A DNA stretch of 64,000 nucleotides from Malus domestica (GCF_042453785.1 NC_091671.1:39698501-39762500); one strand, 5' to 3'; counted from the stretch's first letter, positions 12,090 through 23,880 are shown. Notes: a model not told the origin generated them from the letters alone. A program made the numbers and translations.

Positions 12090-13895
12090 ATGAAGAGCGC
12101 ATGTGTAAATCTCCGTTTCATGAAACGTAACTTAAAATCAATTTCCATGCATGATATCAACTTGCAGGTTGGATTGCTTAGTGCATACATCATAAAGAAG
12201 TTGTACCTTGGCAGGCACTCGACTGATCGAGAAGTTGCTCTTATGATTCTAATGGCTTATTTGTCATACATGGTGGCAGAAGTAAGATTTCGATTTAACC
12301 TCTTGGACTGAAAGCTCCATCTAGTTTAGTTTCAGATATTTGTTTCTTGTTCAGTTGTGAGTCCGTGACACATTTGCACCCCTGTTAACGATGCTGACCA
12401 ATTTTGTTCATCTTCCAGCTATTCAACCTAAGTGGCATTCTTACCGTTTTCTTTTGCGGCCTTGTTATGTCACACTATACCTGGCATAATGTAACTGAAA
12501 GTTCAAGAGTTACAACCAAGTAAGCCAACTTTGATAGTTTGCCATAGCCTTTGATAGTTTGCCATAGCAGCGAAACTTGGTTTTCTTTTTTCTCATACAA
12601 ATGCACACATCTATATGTATATAAATATACAGAACTTGGACAAAGATGTCCTGTTTCTGTTTCTCACATGCTATTTCCGCAACTGCAGGCATGCTTTTGC
12701 AACGTTCTCGTTTGTTTCTGAGATCTTCATCTTTCTATATGTTGGTATGGATGCCTTGGACATGGAGAAGTGGAAATTCGTAAAAGAGAGGTAACACCTA
12801 TACAAGCACATCATATAATTTATAAAACATAACTCGTTACAACAGACATGTGTTTCTCTTTTGTCCAAATCGAGCTTAATTATTTCTTTTTTTCTTTTAC
12901 AGCCCCGGGACATCAATTGGAGTCAGTTCGATATTACTTGGCCTGGTTCTGGTTGGAAGAGCGGCTTTTGTATTTCCTCTATGTTTCTTATCAAACTTAA
13001 CCAGGAGATCACAGACTGACAAAATCGGGTTTAAGCAACAGGTTAGCTATTTTCCGTATCTGTTACTTCAAAAAGTTTCAGCCTCTTGAATTTCTTAGCG
13101 ACTGACTCGTTGACATAAAACAGGTGACGGTATGGTGGGCAGGACTCATGCGTGGTGCTGTATCTGTGGCTCTTGCCTATAACTGGGTAAGGATAAGATC
13201 AAAATTATCGTGTTCCTTAGTTTTTGTTTACTGCCACCCGGTATTCTATTTGGTTTATACAGATTGTAATTTGATTGCACGCTACGTGAAGTACGAGCAC
13301 TTGTTATTCATCTGCAGTTGTGTTTTAATGTAACGAAGTTCATATTATGCTGTGCTTTTTCAGTTTACAATGTCAGGGCATACTCAACAGCGTGGAAACG
13401 CAGTCATGATCACTAGTACGATCACAGTAGTTCTCTTCACTAATGTGGTATGTTACTTTATCACTGAACTTTTTCTCAGTTCATATGATTAACTATTTTC
13501 TCATGAGTTCATTCGTTAATTCCATCGGTATTTGGCCATTGTAGGTGTGCGGATTATTGACTAAGCCTCTCGTAAGGCTCTTGTTGCCGCAACAGAAACA
13601 GTTTGATAGCATTTTGATGTCCTCCGAGTCAGAGATGTCTCTGGCTATGCCGCTCCTCCTCGCTAACGGGGAAGATTCAAAGTCAAGTATGTCTAGTGAT
13701 ACCATGCCCCGTCCATCCAGCCTACGCATGTTCTTGACGACACCAACTCGTTCTGTCCATTACTATTGGAGAAAGTTTGATGATGGTTACATGCGTCCTG
13801 TCTTTGGCGGTAGAGGGTTCGTTCCTTATGCTCCTGGTTCACCCAATGAAAACATGCATCAATCGCTCCTCGGCGAGCAGATAATCGTTGAGTAA
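10581..13895 (+). CDS. NHX: Vacuolar Na+(K+)/H+ antiporter, class I NHX
   Basis: Twelve coding exons: 10581-10745, 11031-11149, 11393-11490, 11594-11653, 11790-12031, 12168-12281, 12419-12519, 12689-12790, 12903-13041, 13124-13186, 13364-13447, 13545-13895. All introns are GT-AG and the frame closes to 545 aa, the length of Arabidopsis NHX1/NHX2. The amiloride-binding motif LFFIYLLPPI is at residues 81-90. The ion-path aspartates are in ATD157SVCT and GEGVVND185ATS, the same numbers as in Arabidopsis NHX1. Ten or more hydrophobic segments precede a soluble tail from about residue 440, ending in the conserved block VHYYWRKFDDGYMRPVFGGRGFVP. Family role: loads Na+ or K+ into the vacuole in exchange for H+, serving salt tolerance, pH and turgor. 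The start was chosen because TESVTALLI follows one membrane segment as in homologues. Intron 6 begins with a long (CT)n run. Confidence 0.96.
10775..10978. repeat. MITE-like insertion in the first coding-region intron of NHX
   Basis: Begins 'acccgtttgggattgcttct' and ends near 'tcccgaacgatccc', giving imperfect inverted ends (CCGTTTGGGA against TCCCGAACGA). The body 'aaaagtacttctggaaaagcact' is a MITE-like sequence. It is inside the intron (10746-11030) and does not alter the coding sequence. Confidence 0.5.
12038..12086. repeat. (CT)n microsatellite next to a 5' splice site
   Basis: A nearly pure CT run begins just inside the NHX intron whose donor GT is at 12032-12033 (exon end 12031). Confidence 0.9.
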
Positions 13896-13899
13896 TATT

Positions 13900-14135
13900 T
13901 GTAACTCGGGGATTGATTGTTCGTTGGGTTACTTTGGTGTAAATAGTCAAAATTATAATTTATAGGCAGTTCTTCCTGAGCCTCATTAGTCTTACAAACT
14001 CGAAAACGTGCCCCGAAACGTCAATGTTTTTGGGGTATAGACTACAACTCATTGACATAACTCAAACAGGTGGGGATGGTAATGGTACGCATTTGGCCCA
14101 AATGGGTGACTACTAGGTGCTAGCTATGTGTTAAT
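13900..14135. other. NHX 3' untranslated region and flank
   Basis: Sequence after the NHX stop. The block 'taggcagttcttcctgagcctcatt' at 13963-13987 recurs in diverged form at about 14318-14350, showing that the 3' untranslated region is part of a duplication. Confidence 0.5.
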
Positions 14136-14144
14136 TAATTGTGA

Positions 14145-14355
14145 TGACGAGTATTGGAGAATGTTTGAGGATGGTTTCACGAGTCCTGTCTAATACGCAT
14201 CAATCGCTACTTGGGGAGGAAATAATCGTAAAGTAATTACCTTTCATTTTGTCCTTATTGTTCAAACTCAAAGTTTTCAAGTTTTTTCATTAGTTTTCCT
14301 TAATATTTATAACTTGTAGGCACTAGGCAGTGCTAGATCCCTCTGAGCCTCATCG
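14145..14355 (+). pseudogene. Decayed duplicate of the NHX last exon and 3' end
   Basis: 14150-14186 (attggagaatgtttgagg...gtcctgtc) matches the NHX exon at 13766-13803. After an internal deletion of about 40 bp, 14190-14238 (acgcatcaatcgctac...taatcgtaaagtaat) matches 13853-13897. The following sequence matches the NHX 3' untranslated region up to 'ctgagcctcat'. The copy lacks the GGRGFVP segment and is only a tail, so it cannot encode a transporter. An AT-rich piece at about 14247-14303 looks like part of the MITE family found at 24.7 and 25.2 kb. Confidence 0.75.
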
Positions 14356-14359
14356 ATCA

Positions 14360-14750
14360 GAAGAAGTAGAGTGCTTCGTAAAATGACACTTATAACAACG
14401 TTCGATAGAGATAACACTATACCTACTTGATAGCACTTGAATTTTCAGTAAGAATTATGTGCTTGTAGCGAAATGCTTACGAGCAGAAGCGCTTTCTACA
14501 TAAGCATCTTCAACAAGACATTGAACGCATTTCTATGATCTCATAATTCCTTTGACATAAAGGTTGGTAGATTTTGTAGCATGGTTGCTCAATCAATACA
14601 TCATCAATTTGGAAGAAATTAAAGAACAAGATTATTTAAAGTAATAGTTTAATAAAATGATTCAGAATTCACAATCTGTACCATGGTCACTGAATCAAAT
14701 AACACACTTCATAAGATAAACAGTGTAGTGGTAAAACAAATTGGCATCAC
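14360..14750. other. Intergenic, NHX to Gly/Pro-rich gene
   Basis: No gene seen. It probably includes the 3' untranslated region of the minus-strand Gly/Pro-rich gene close to 14755. Confidence 0.4.
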
Positions 14751-14755
14751 AAGAT

Positions 14756-15390
14756 TCAGAAGGGAGGAGGGGGTCCTCCGGGAGGACCAAATCCACCACG
14801 AGGACCGCCGCCGAAGCATTCCTGCAGCAAACAACAGCAGCACAGGCAGTAGAAGCTGCAATATTCCAATTTTCCACCAACAATGAGAACAAGAATACAC
14901 TTCAGATTCAATTCTGAAGTTCGAATATTTAAAGGGTAGCGATTTTAACACTCGTCTTTTATGCATTTGCAAGTAGAGTTTGGGATGCTAATTGAGAAGT
15001 GTGAAAATCGCTGAAATGATATACTTTGCAAGCAGTATAAAGAATAAAAAATCATATAAACATCAAACTGGTGCATAAGAATAATGATCAGAAACAAAAA
15101 TGCAATAGAGGTGTGTTTAGAAATCATAATTACCAAGAAGATATCATGCTGCATAACCCATCAGCAAACCCTCCAAAAAAGCCAGGTCCTCCCATGAAAC
15201 CAGGACCCCAAGGGCCCCCCGGGCCAGGGCCCCAGCCACCAGGTCCTCCAGGCCCAGGACCGCCCCATCCGCCAGGTCCTCCAGGCCCGGGGCCTCCCCA
15301 TCCACCTCCTCCCGGACCGCCACCACCTGGGCCTCCCCAGCCACCTCCACCACCCGGTCCTCCTCCTCCACCAGGTCCTCCAGGCCCCAT
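14756..15390 (-). CDS. Gly/Pro-rich protein with cysteine-cluster C-terminus
   Basis: Two exons, 15390-15134 and 14855-14756, GT-AG, joined in phase 2 to 118 aa. An in-frame TGA five codons upstream fixes the ATG. Residues 1-75 are almost only G, P and W (GPGG, GGWGGPG units). Then comes FFGGFADGLCSMISSCFY, a hydrophobic cysteine cluster CLCCCCLLQECFGGG (residues about 86-103), and a short tail GFGPPGGPPPPF. The cysteine block spans the splice junction, so it exists only in the spliced product. Small plant proteins of this plan (Gly/Pro/Tyr-rich head, CLCCCCLL-type core) include cysteine-rich transmembrane-module stress proteins, thought to attach to membranes by the Cys core. Assignment to that group is inference; the biochemical function is unknown. 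Codon use is very GC-rich compared with the flanks because of the Gly/Pro bias. Confidence 0.8.
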
Positions 15391-15459
15391 AGCTAACTCT
15401 TTATCTCACAATTGCACCACGGCAGTCACCACCCGATCAAGGTAACAAAGTAGGAGTGC

Positions 15460-17262
15460 AAAGATGTAGCTAATCCTGATAAAGAATAGAATACCAAAGC
15501 TAACTAAACAAGTTTTTCAGCTGACTATATTTAAACATAATCAACGTGGGAAGTGGGAAATGGGGAACGGATGCAGGTAGGCAGGCGGTTTGAGAGCTTA
15601 CTTACCCTCGAAGTCAAAGCAAATTCGAAGTTCATGTGCACACACTTCTAACAACTCTTACAGCCAAAGCTGCAAGTCAAACCACACAATCTTTCTACCT
15701 ACCATTCTAACTTAAATCACTGCTCTATACTCACAACTTACAATCAAGTCATTCGAGTCGATAGAGCCAATTGTAATCGTGTCTAGTTTATGGACGTGCA
15801 TGCGGACCTATCAAGCAATTTAAACAAATGTCAATCTGCATGACAGGTCCATAAACTAAACACTATTAGATAGCATCATCAGGCTTCCTTAGTGAATACT
15901 AGCGCAATCTCAGATGCTGAAGTCAGTTGGGAACATAGATTCGATACAAGCCCTATATGTATCATAATCTGGATATCCTCCATCCAACCCCGGCCAAAAT
16001 GAATTAGGGGTATCCTATCGTTGTCGATGTTGTGTTACCAATAAATATGTTACTAACACCAATGAAAATGGTGAATTTGCATCGTGCACCGTTTGCAAGC
16101 CCTAATGAAGCTAGCAATAATTTAGAATCCACCCATTGAAACATAAGCATAATGAAATCAACACATTGACCTGATAAGAAATTTGAACCTCTTGACACTT
16201 TAAGTAACAAACCACAAACAACTCTTTAAACAACTGATACTTTTGGCCACACAGAATTAGTGGGATTGATCATTCCCCGCCCTTGAGATCACTGCAGTTC
16301 TTGGATGAGGTGAAATTATTTAAGCATGAAGGTCACTTACTGTTATTAATTGAGGTGTTAGTTACAACAACAAAAAGGTCAAACTCGCATCTAATCCACG
16401 TTACTTACAACAATAAAAAGAGTGAACTCGCGTCATGCGCGATTTGGAAGCTCCAATTAAGCTGAACCATAGAACAAAGAAATTAGAATCCGAACACTGA
16501 AACCCAACCACGATGAAATCAATTCAACATATTGGGATCATTGCAACAAAATTTCAACTATTAGACACTTAATAGTAACAAACTACAAAATCTCACATGG
16601 TCACAACTTACATACAATTGAGACACACGAGGCTTGAAATATCGCTATATTAGTGTAATACGGTGTCCTCGTCGTATGTTTCTTTCTTTCTCTCACCCTT
16701 AGCCAGGAGGCACATCGGTTTGGGTATAATTCATGCTAGATTTGGACTCTACAAAGTCGTTTTAAGATTAAAAAAATGTTCAGTGATTTACGTGTTTTAT
16801 TGAAACATCATGGAGTTTAAATTCTTCAACCAGAAGAATAAAGTTGAATTATTTTCTTGCAATTTCTCGGAAACCAAACAGTCCATTAAGATTTGATAAA
16901 ACAGAGTTTAAAAGTAAGAGAAGGGAAAAGGGGGCCTCAGATTAGCATATTGGCACATTCCTCATCCCAACGAACGACCATGTGTAGGAAGTATGAATCC
17001 ACACACATGCGCATAAACGTCGTCGTTGCTTGTGGCCTTCATGCTTCTCATCATCGGCAGCGATCTAGTGATTGATCCAAAAATCTACTTCTGAAACCCT
17101 AATCGAACAAAACCGACGACATTTTATTTTGAACAAAAATAAAAGATTGGATCCTTCGAAAATTCAGAACACGCTGAGATCGAAAACACAGCGAGTGAAC
17201 TCCGATTAGGGTTTTGGTTAATCTTACACTGTCGTGGCAGAAGCCTTGGTGGTGTATATATA
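15460..17262 (-). promoter_or_regulatory. Upstream region and possible distant leader of the Gly/Pro-rich gene
   Basis: No coding gene recognised. On the minus strand a TATATATA stretch (about 17254-17261) is followed by 'aaccctaatcggagttcactcgctgtg' (17215-17185) and another 'cgattagggtttcagaag', which look like plant 5' leader sequence. This could be an untranslated first exon of the gene at 15390 with a long leader intron, or of a non-coding transcript. Only short reading frames (for example about 30 codons near 17060-16970) are present. Confidence 0.3.
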
Positions 17263-17329
17263 CATATACACATATACATTTGGGGATAATTAATTAGAGA
17301 TTCTCTATGATGTCCATGTGTCACATCAA

Positions 17330-19100
17330 CACACTAACGAAAAGTTTAACATATCGTAACGGTAAGGACGAAATTGATTGAAAGTCAAAACATGAAGGAT
17401 GAAATAAGTATCTGCAATACATAAACGAAGAGTATTGCTATAAATTATACCTAAGATAAGAGAAGTCAAACTCTTTTACAGCTCTGGAGAAGGAGTAGCA
17501 AGTTGGAGACTCCCACCATTTGTGATAACAACCGAAAAAAATATCATTAAACTAAGAGCTAGTTGGTTCGTTTCTTTAACTCTCGAATTTGGTTGATTTT
17601 TTGTCTCTATACTCCCGAAAACTACGAAGCACGACATGATGTTATAAGTTCACCTAATTTTTAAGATAGTACTTGAATTTATACTTAAACAGGTGAACCT
17701 TAAATTGCTATAACGGAAGTGGATTTGTTCATTACGTTATTATGTCACGCAATGATATGACCACGCACAAAAAATTATCAAGAAGAAAAAGGATGCAAGT
17801 CTACAAGCTTGATCTAATTTTCTTTTTGAGTTGCAATTTTTTTTGTTTAGTTTTCAAGAGTTTTAGGGCGCAAAACTGGGTCAGTTACACTCTATGATTC
17901 ATACAGTCGACCTTACTTAGTGAAATAAAATTTTGTTGTTGTAGTAGTATTCAAAAGCTTTAGAAAGCATCAATGTTGATTAAGATCCCATGTATGATAT
18001 GGGCTATGGGGCCAAGATATGTGAGGGTTGTGGAGATGGGCCTTCACATATGAATGTGAGGCCTTACCCCAATAGGGCACAAAAAGAAGAACAAACCCCA
18101 AAATGTCACAAATCAAAGCTTTGATATAAAGTATCCTCTGGAAAGAGAAAGGATTAGTGGTCCACTCCACTCTTTGGTTGGACCATTTAATTAAATATTA
18201 AAAGGTACGTTCGTTAGGTTAATAAATTGAACTAGATCCATCGGTTCATAAATTGGTTAGGTTTTTAATTTGAGGATTTAAGATTTAGGACCACGACAGC
18301 TAGCAAGTTATTTTCAGCCAACCAAAAAGTGCAATTGGCCCATGACATAAACTTCTCGAAACCTACAGATGGAATTGATAATTCAGAAGTCATGGCAACG
18401 TATCAACATATGTGGTCCAGTGATTAGAGACGAATATTTGAAGCCATATTTTACAAGACATGTTCTGAGTTTGGTTTCTAACGCTGGTGAATTACATGAT
18501 TATGATCAAGTGAAGGTTTAAATAACTTTATGAGTCTTATTAGCTTCTAGAAATATGGACTACCGTGGTGAAACTATTAGATGGTCCATTCCCAAAAAAA
18601 AAAAATCATCACAACCTACTAGAACCTAAAATTACTAACATAAAAAGAAATAAAATAACTTTCATGCACCATTTTTGTGATGTTGCCTTTTTTTGTGTAG
18701 TATAATTAGTTGGACATTATTTAGCTTCTTATATGTTAAGGAATTATTTCTTTTACACAATAGCGTGTTATATTTGACCATACAAATGTAACAAGCAAAA
18801 CCATTAATTCACTTTGATTATATTATAAACAATTTATATTGATCTGGAGACCATTAGTCATCATATGAATCAAAACAAATTGAAGAAAAATAAATAGTTC
18901 CGATTATGACATATGTAGAGCGAAATGATGTATGTCGTCATGTAAAGATAAATAACTCTTTACATATAGGAGCTAAGTATTGTTCTACTTAGTTTATGTC
19001 CTAATTAAGAGGGTGTGGCTAGTTGGCTACAATTTCCCCCTTATTATTATTATTATTATATTTTTTGTATTAGTAGTTAGATTTTAACATTCCAATATCG
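17330..19100. other. Intergenic, no gene recognised
   Basis: AT-rich with scattered stops in every frame. I see no RNA gene or complete transposon. Confidence 0.5.
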
Positions 19101-19105
19101 AGGAA

Positions 19106-19318
19106 GGGATCCAAATCGAGAAAGGGATCCTCTTCGGGTCCCTTCTCCCTAATCCATTAAATCAGGGAATTCGTGCTATTGAAATTTGATCAAACGGCTG
19201 AAGTTATCATAATTTTTAAAGTGACCATTTGTTTATAGTCGTTAGATCAAATTTCAATGTTCAGATTCTTTAATTTGATAGATTAGGAAGAAGAAATCCG
19301 AAAATGATCTCTTTCCCC
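19106..19318. repeat. Fold-back MITE, copy B of family FB1
   Basis: The left arm (gggatcctcttcgggtccc...attgaaatttgatc) and the right arm are inverted copies: ATTGAAATTTGATC at about 19178 pairs with GATCAAATTTCAAT at about 19245. The central 'aacggctgaagttatcataatttttaaa' is a diverged form of the FB1 core. Confidence 0.7.
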
Positions 19319-20044
19319 AATATCGTTGTTCATTTTGAGATACTCAATGTTCCGTTGCATTGTAGAAAAAAAAATATAAAGGGCAATTAAAACAAGATTT
19401 GCACAAGGCAATATCTCTTGACTATTGGCTAATGATTTGAACTTGGAAGTCTAAACCATCAGCTCAAGCGTGCTGTGGGTGCCGAATCTTAGTTTGTCAT
19501 CTTGCACAGACAAACGCTGCAGAGAAAGTTTCTAGGAAGGCTGCTCTGCTGAGATGGAAAACATGGTGCCGCTACTTTTTGGTAACATCACACATCTTCG
19601 AATTCGGATCATTTCCGAATCTCTACGTTTAGAGTTGACGGACTAGAAAATTCGGATGACTTGATTTAATTTCTACGATCCTTCTTAGTCTAATCCTCTA
19701 TCTTACTTTACACAAAGTCAAACTTTTGAACAATCTGAATTTCTTTTTTTCTCTTTTGAAGAATCCAAATTTTTTGATTTGTCGACACTTAACACAGAGA
19801 TCGCAAAAAAGATCTTAATTCAACATCACCCTACATATATTAAGCAACTTTATTGCAATATATTATATTTACCGTCTCCCTACATATGATTCATTGTGCA
19901 TGTCAACTTAAGCTATCTAAGATTTTACCATACAATTGGATTTTGTGCATTTCTTGTCTCTTTACTAATTACAGGTTTATAATTAGGAAGCGATTTTTGT
20001 ATATCATTTTTCACTTTTTGTATATTTTTTCAGATATGATCATT

Positions 20045-20200
20045 TAATTTTTACGAAAACTAACGAAAAGTTAAAAAAAAAAAGTTTTAAAGAAAAATAA
20101 CAAATAAAAGTGTTGTGAATAGTACCAAAGAAAGGTAAAAATATGATTTTTCGTTAAAAGTGAAAAGTACCGGAAATGTTTTGTTAAAACTCTCCTTCTG
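20045..20200 (+). repeat. MITE, family M2, copy 1
   Basis: Shares with 25211-25368 the order 'aaaactaacgaaaag', 'gaatagtacca', 'atgatttttcgttaaa', 'agtgaaaagtaccgga' and 'gttaaaactctcc'. It is more decayed than the other copies and has no reading frame. Confidence 0.6.
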
Positions 20201-20580
20201 TTTTTTTTATCCAACCATAAATGAACATGTGTCAAATTTGTGTTTATAATTTCAATTATTTAAACACGCGTTCATCTTTAATTGAGCAGAAACCGAAGTT
20301 GCTGCTGAATTTGAAACAATCAAGTGGTATACGAAAAAAAAATGTGTGCACTAAAGCGAAACTACTTGCACGTAAACTAGAGATTGCCGTGACCTTTCGT
20401 CCCAAATTCTATAAATTAGCTTCGGTACTGTAATCGTTTCTCTCCAAGTACTTCGTCAAAATCATGTTTTTGATTGACGTGTATGTATGTAGTTATTGTC
20501 AAGTAAAGTTGGGAGACTCTTCTTAGATAGGGCTTATCCATTGTGTTATCGAAGGCTTGTCATTCTAGACTTGAACTCTC
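20201..20580. other. Short intergenic stretch
   Basis: Includes a 70-codon open frame at 20221-20433 that resembles no family I know and has ordinary AT-rich composition; I do not call it a gene. Confidence 0.4.
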
Positions 20581-20589
20581 ACAATCACC

Positions 20590-20745
20590 CTTGAATAAAC
20601 TATATTATTTACACGAAGAAGACGGGATGAGCTTAGCCTCATAATAGGCTAGTAATAATGTGGTTCAAATTCACCTTTGATCATAATCGAACCTCATTTA
20701 CAAATGAAGAGGAATATCAATAGACCATAGTATTAAGTGACAATC
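20590..20745 (-). repeat. tRNA-derived SINE, family S1, copy 1
   Basis: On the minus strand: 'atttgtaaatgaggttcgattatgatc' (B-box-like GGTTCGATTAT), then 'gaatttgaaccacattattactagcctattatgaggctaagctcatccc' and 'gtgtaaataatatagtttattcaa'. The same ordered blocks occur at 21.5 and 38.2 kb. Confidence 0.65.
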
Positions 20746-20759
20746 ACCTTTGAATTATG

Positions 20760-21500
20760 TCGTGGAAAACATTCAATAGCCCATGCAGTTAAGATATGCT
20801 TAGTTTACCAGTAAATCCAGTCTTTTGCAAAGGTTGGGTGAAAAATGTCAGCAATGAGTACGTATTAGACAATGATTTTGTTTTTAATTTGCTACATTTC
20901 ACTTGCAATTTATAATTTGACACATTTTCAAATTATCTTGCATAGTACAAACACAGAACAACACTTTGAAAAGAAAAAGAAAAAAAAAAGCTCTGCTGAA
21001 CTCAATTGTAAATGCATTCGCCTATAGTTTGGAAGTTTTACTGTTTTTTCAGTAATTTGATTTTTGAATTATTACATAAATTAAGTATATAAAAAAACTC
21101 GTTTAAAATTTTAATTAACTTATACAGACGTGCCAAAATCTTAATTAACAAATCAAGAGTTAGTATTTTTCCATAGAAAGGGATAGCAGTTGACAACGAC
21201 AAATTGATCATCTTTGTTTAAGATAATCTCGAACCCACATTTTAATCGTGTATTACATAAACACGTACGAAATTTGGTCAAATGATACCCACTACGCCAG
21301 GTGGCAGCACGCATGGTAAGGCCGAAAAATTAGGTAAAATTCAAGCTTGTTTTTTTAATCAAAAGCCTACTCCATAGTACGTAACTGTGAAAAAGAGTAA
21401 TAGAAAATAAAGAAAAAGAAGAAGACACGTTTCCCTCAAATGATAAGAGCAATAGACCTACCTAAACCACAGTCTACCATTTAAGTTAACAAGAGAAAAA
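20760..21500. other. Intergenic, no gene recognised
   Basis: AT-rich, no supported feature. Confidence 0.4.
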
Positions 21501-21514
21501 AATCGTTCCCCACC

Positions 21515-21675
21515 TAGTAATACGGGTTAATAATATTTTTTATTATTTATAAGTGAGAAGTTTTAAATTCGATTTTCTTAAAAAATGAAGTTGAACTATA
21601 TTATTATGGTTGATCCAGTGTGAGACTTAGTCTACTCCTCCTTCCATTTTATGTAAATATTATAGTTTGTTAAAT
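21515..21675 (+). repeat. tRNA-derived SINE, family S1, copy 2
   Basis: 'ttataagtgagaagttttaaattcgattttc' (decayed B box), 'atgaagttgaactatattattatggttgatccagtgtgagacttagtctactcctccttcc', then 'gtaaatattatagtttgttaaatac'. This is the same block order as copies 1 and 3, more diverged. Confidence 0.65.
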
Positions 21676-21857
21676 ACAAAAGAGAGAAAAAGCAAGCCAA
21701 TCAGATGTCGCCACCTACGTACTAATACACGTAGAAAAGCTAAGAGGAGAGGATTAGATTAGAGGGTAACTAGTTCAGTGTTAATTGTAAGTCGGGAACT
21801 AATTTGCCTCATATCTCGTGTCAAGCGTTTATTAGAGAAGTAATTCATTTTGAACGT

Positions 21858-22055
21858 CAGGATCAGGATCCTAAGCTAAAGGTGATCCTCCTGAGCAAGT
21901 CTATCAGGTCGTTCACATTTTATCCAACGGTTATAATTATTATAACTTTTAGAGGAGTCATTTGTTTGTAACCGTTGAATAAAATTTGAACGGCCTGATG
22001 AGCTTACTCAGGATGATCCTCACCTTTAGCTCAAGAGAGGATCTTGATCCTTGAA
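21858..22055. repeat. Fold-back MITE, copy C of family FB1
   Basis: Near-complete palindrome: the left arm begins ggatcaggatcct and contains 'gctaaaggtgatcctcctgag'. The right arm carries the inverse ('ctcaggatgatcctcacctttagctcaagagaggatcttgatcc'). Central core 'atccaacggttataattattataacttttagag'. Confidence 0.85.
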
Positions 22056-22280
22056 CACCAACAGTTAGTGTTTATTGGACAAACAATGCTACTAAGACTA
22101 TCTTTCAGTAACAAGAAGATAATAACTTGCAACATGACGTTAAGTCGATATCATGTAACTATGTAAGAGAATCTCACGTTGCATAAACAGATAAACTCAA
22201 AAACCGTCACTTTTGCAAACCTTCCTTGTGAGTTCTTTCTTGCGTCAAACCATGCAGAGACAGTAGAAAGATAAAAAAGT

Positions 22281-22283
<3 letters not shown>

Positions 22284-22320
<37 letters not shown>
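22284..22320. repeat. (GA)n microsatellite
   Basis: Pure GA run of about 36 bp. Confidence 0.95.
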
Positions 22321-22322
<2 letters not shown>

Positions 22323-22329
22323 CTGAAGT

Positions 22330-23400
22330 TTTGATTGGACAGTGCAGGTCGGGGGCACACTAGGGCAGGCAGACTTTTGCCACCCTCTACTCTCTCTAAA
22401 CCCAGAAAGAGCTCTTTGTTTTGTTTTCATAAGGGACCCATAATAGAATTAACTTGATTTTTCATGATAGAAGTTGGTTTTCTAGCGACTTACGAAATTT
22501 GTGCTTATAACAGGGATTATTTATATTAAAAATTATTTTGTAAATAATCAGTTTAAATATAATCGTTTAATTTAATTAATTATAGCAAATAGTTAAACGA
22601 TTTATATACTTTTAATCCAAATGAACATTTGTTTTTATGCTGTTTGAAAAATAAATGATCTCATTTTTATTGATTTTTTGCACAGTAGATCTTTAAATAA
22701 TGATTAAAGTATGAACGATTGTAATTATAAATATAAAATTTCGTAAATCGATAACAAGGCATCTTGAGGAGGAACTCCTCTTCATCCATTGAGAAGCCAA
22801 GTTAATTTCCCACAATTATTGGGCTTCTGTGCTTGGGTGCTTCTGTGTTGCGTCTGCTGTGCCGTAACTAGGCATTTGCTTTTTGGGTTACCTTACAAGT
22901 GCAGGTTATATTACCACTAATGAAATTCATGGGGTCAGAGACACTACACTATATATGGTACACTTTGTAGTATGAGGAAAATATTTTCATTTGATAATGC
23001 ACTAAATGGTGGAAGCTTATGAACTGCTTTCAAATTTGGAGAGTGGGACTAAGGAGGCACTACTTCCAGCTAACTTTCATGGCCATATTTGCATATATGC
23101 TATTAGAAAGCTTTATCCTCTAGTTATATGGCAGCATCAAATTAATTATATATGGCCTTTTCTCTAAATGGCAAACTAACCTTTTCAAAGTTGTATAATC
23201 ATCCCCCGTCCCGGCGTTTTTGTGCAATAAACCCCTCTGGGCGAAGACCAGTGGTAGGTGGTCCCGTTGAGCTCTCGGAGAAGGGTGGTCTAGTGTGTAA
23301 GGATATTAATGAATCACGGGGAACTTTTAGACAAAAAAGTTTTATAAAACTCTTAAGGCTCTTGAATTTGGAGTTTTCCACTTTCACGCAATTCACATCT
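22330..23400. other. Intergenic, no gene recognised
   Basis: I checked both strands for coding similarity and common plant miRNA mature sequences and saw none. The 94-codon frame at 23152-23436 runs into the acccg-rich repeat and is not convincing. Confidence 0.4.
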
Positions 23401-23408
23401 ATAAGTAG

Positions 23409-23880
23409 GCTTGGCATTTTGGACCCAACCCGTTAACCCGATCCGACCCAACCCGTTAATATTTGTATTTGGGTGGATGTTTAACGGGTCGGGTCGTTAA
23501 CGGGTGAACCCGTTAACAACCCGTTAAATAACGGGTCACTTTGGGTCAACCCGTTAGACCCGTTAGGACCCGTTAACACCCGTTAGTTGAGGATATTTTA
23601 GTAATTTTAGTAAAGTCTTAATAACAAAAAATAAACTTTATGCAAAAAAAATAATAATAATAATTGTTAACGGGTGAAACGGGTGACCCGTTAGCTTAAC
23701 GGGTCGGGTTCGGGTGACCCGTTAGCTTAACGGGTCGGGTTCGGGTGACCCGTTAGCTTAACGGGTCGGGTTCGGGTGACCCGTTAGCTTAACGGGTTGG
23801 GTTCGGGTGACTCGTTAACTTAACGGGTCGGGTTCAACCCGACCCAAACCCAATAAACCCGACCCGTTTACAGGTCTATC
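23409..23880. mobile_element. hAT-like non-autonomous element with ACCCG/CGGGT arms
   Basis: The left part is built of acccgttaac words and the right part of their inverse, gttaacgggt. The left end reads TAGGCTTGGCATTTTGGACCC and the right end, inverted, TAGACCTGTAAACGGGTCGGG. Such TAG(G/A)CCTG(G/T)-(A)CGGGTCGGG ends are typical of hAT-type elements in plants. Inside, 23675-23835 is a 31-bp tandem array of five units (cgggtgacccgttagctt + aacgggtcgggtt). No reading frame. Confidence 0.6.

Noticed and set aside
23409-23428. TTGGCATTTTGGACC resembles miR394
   Set aside because: It is the terminal part of the hAT-like element and no miRNA hairpin context exists.
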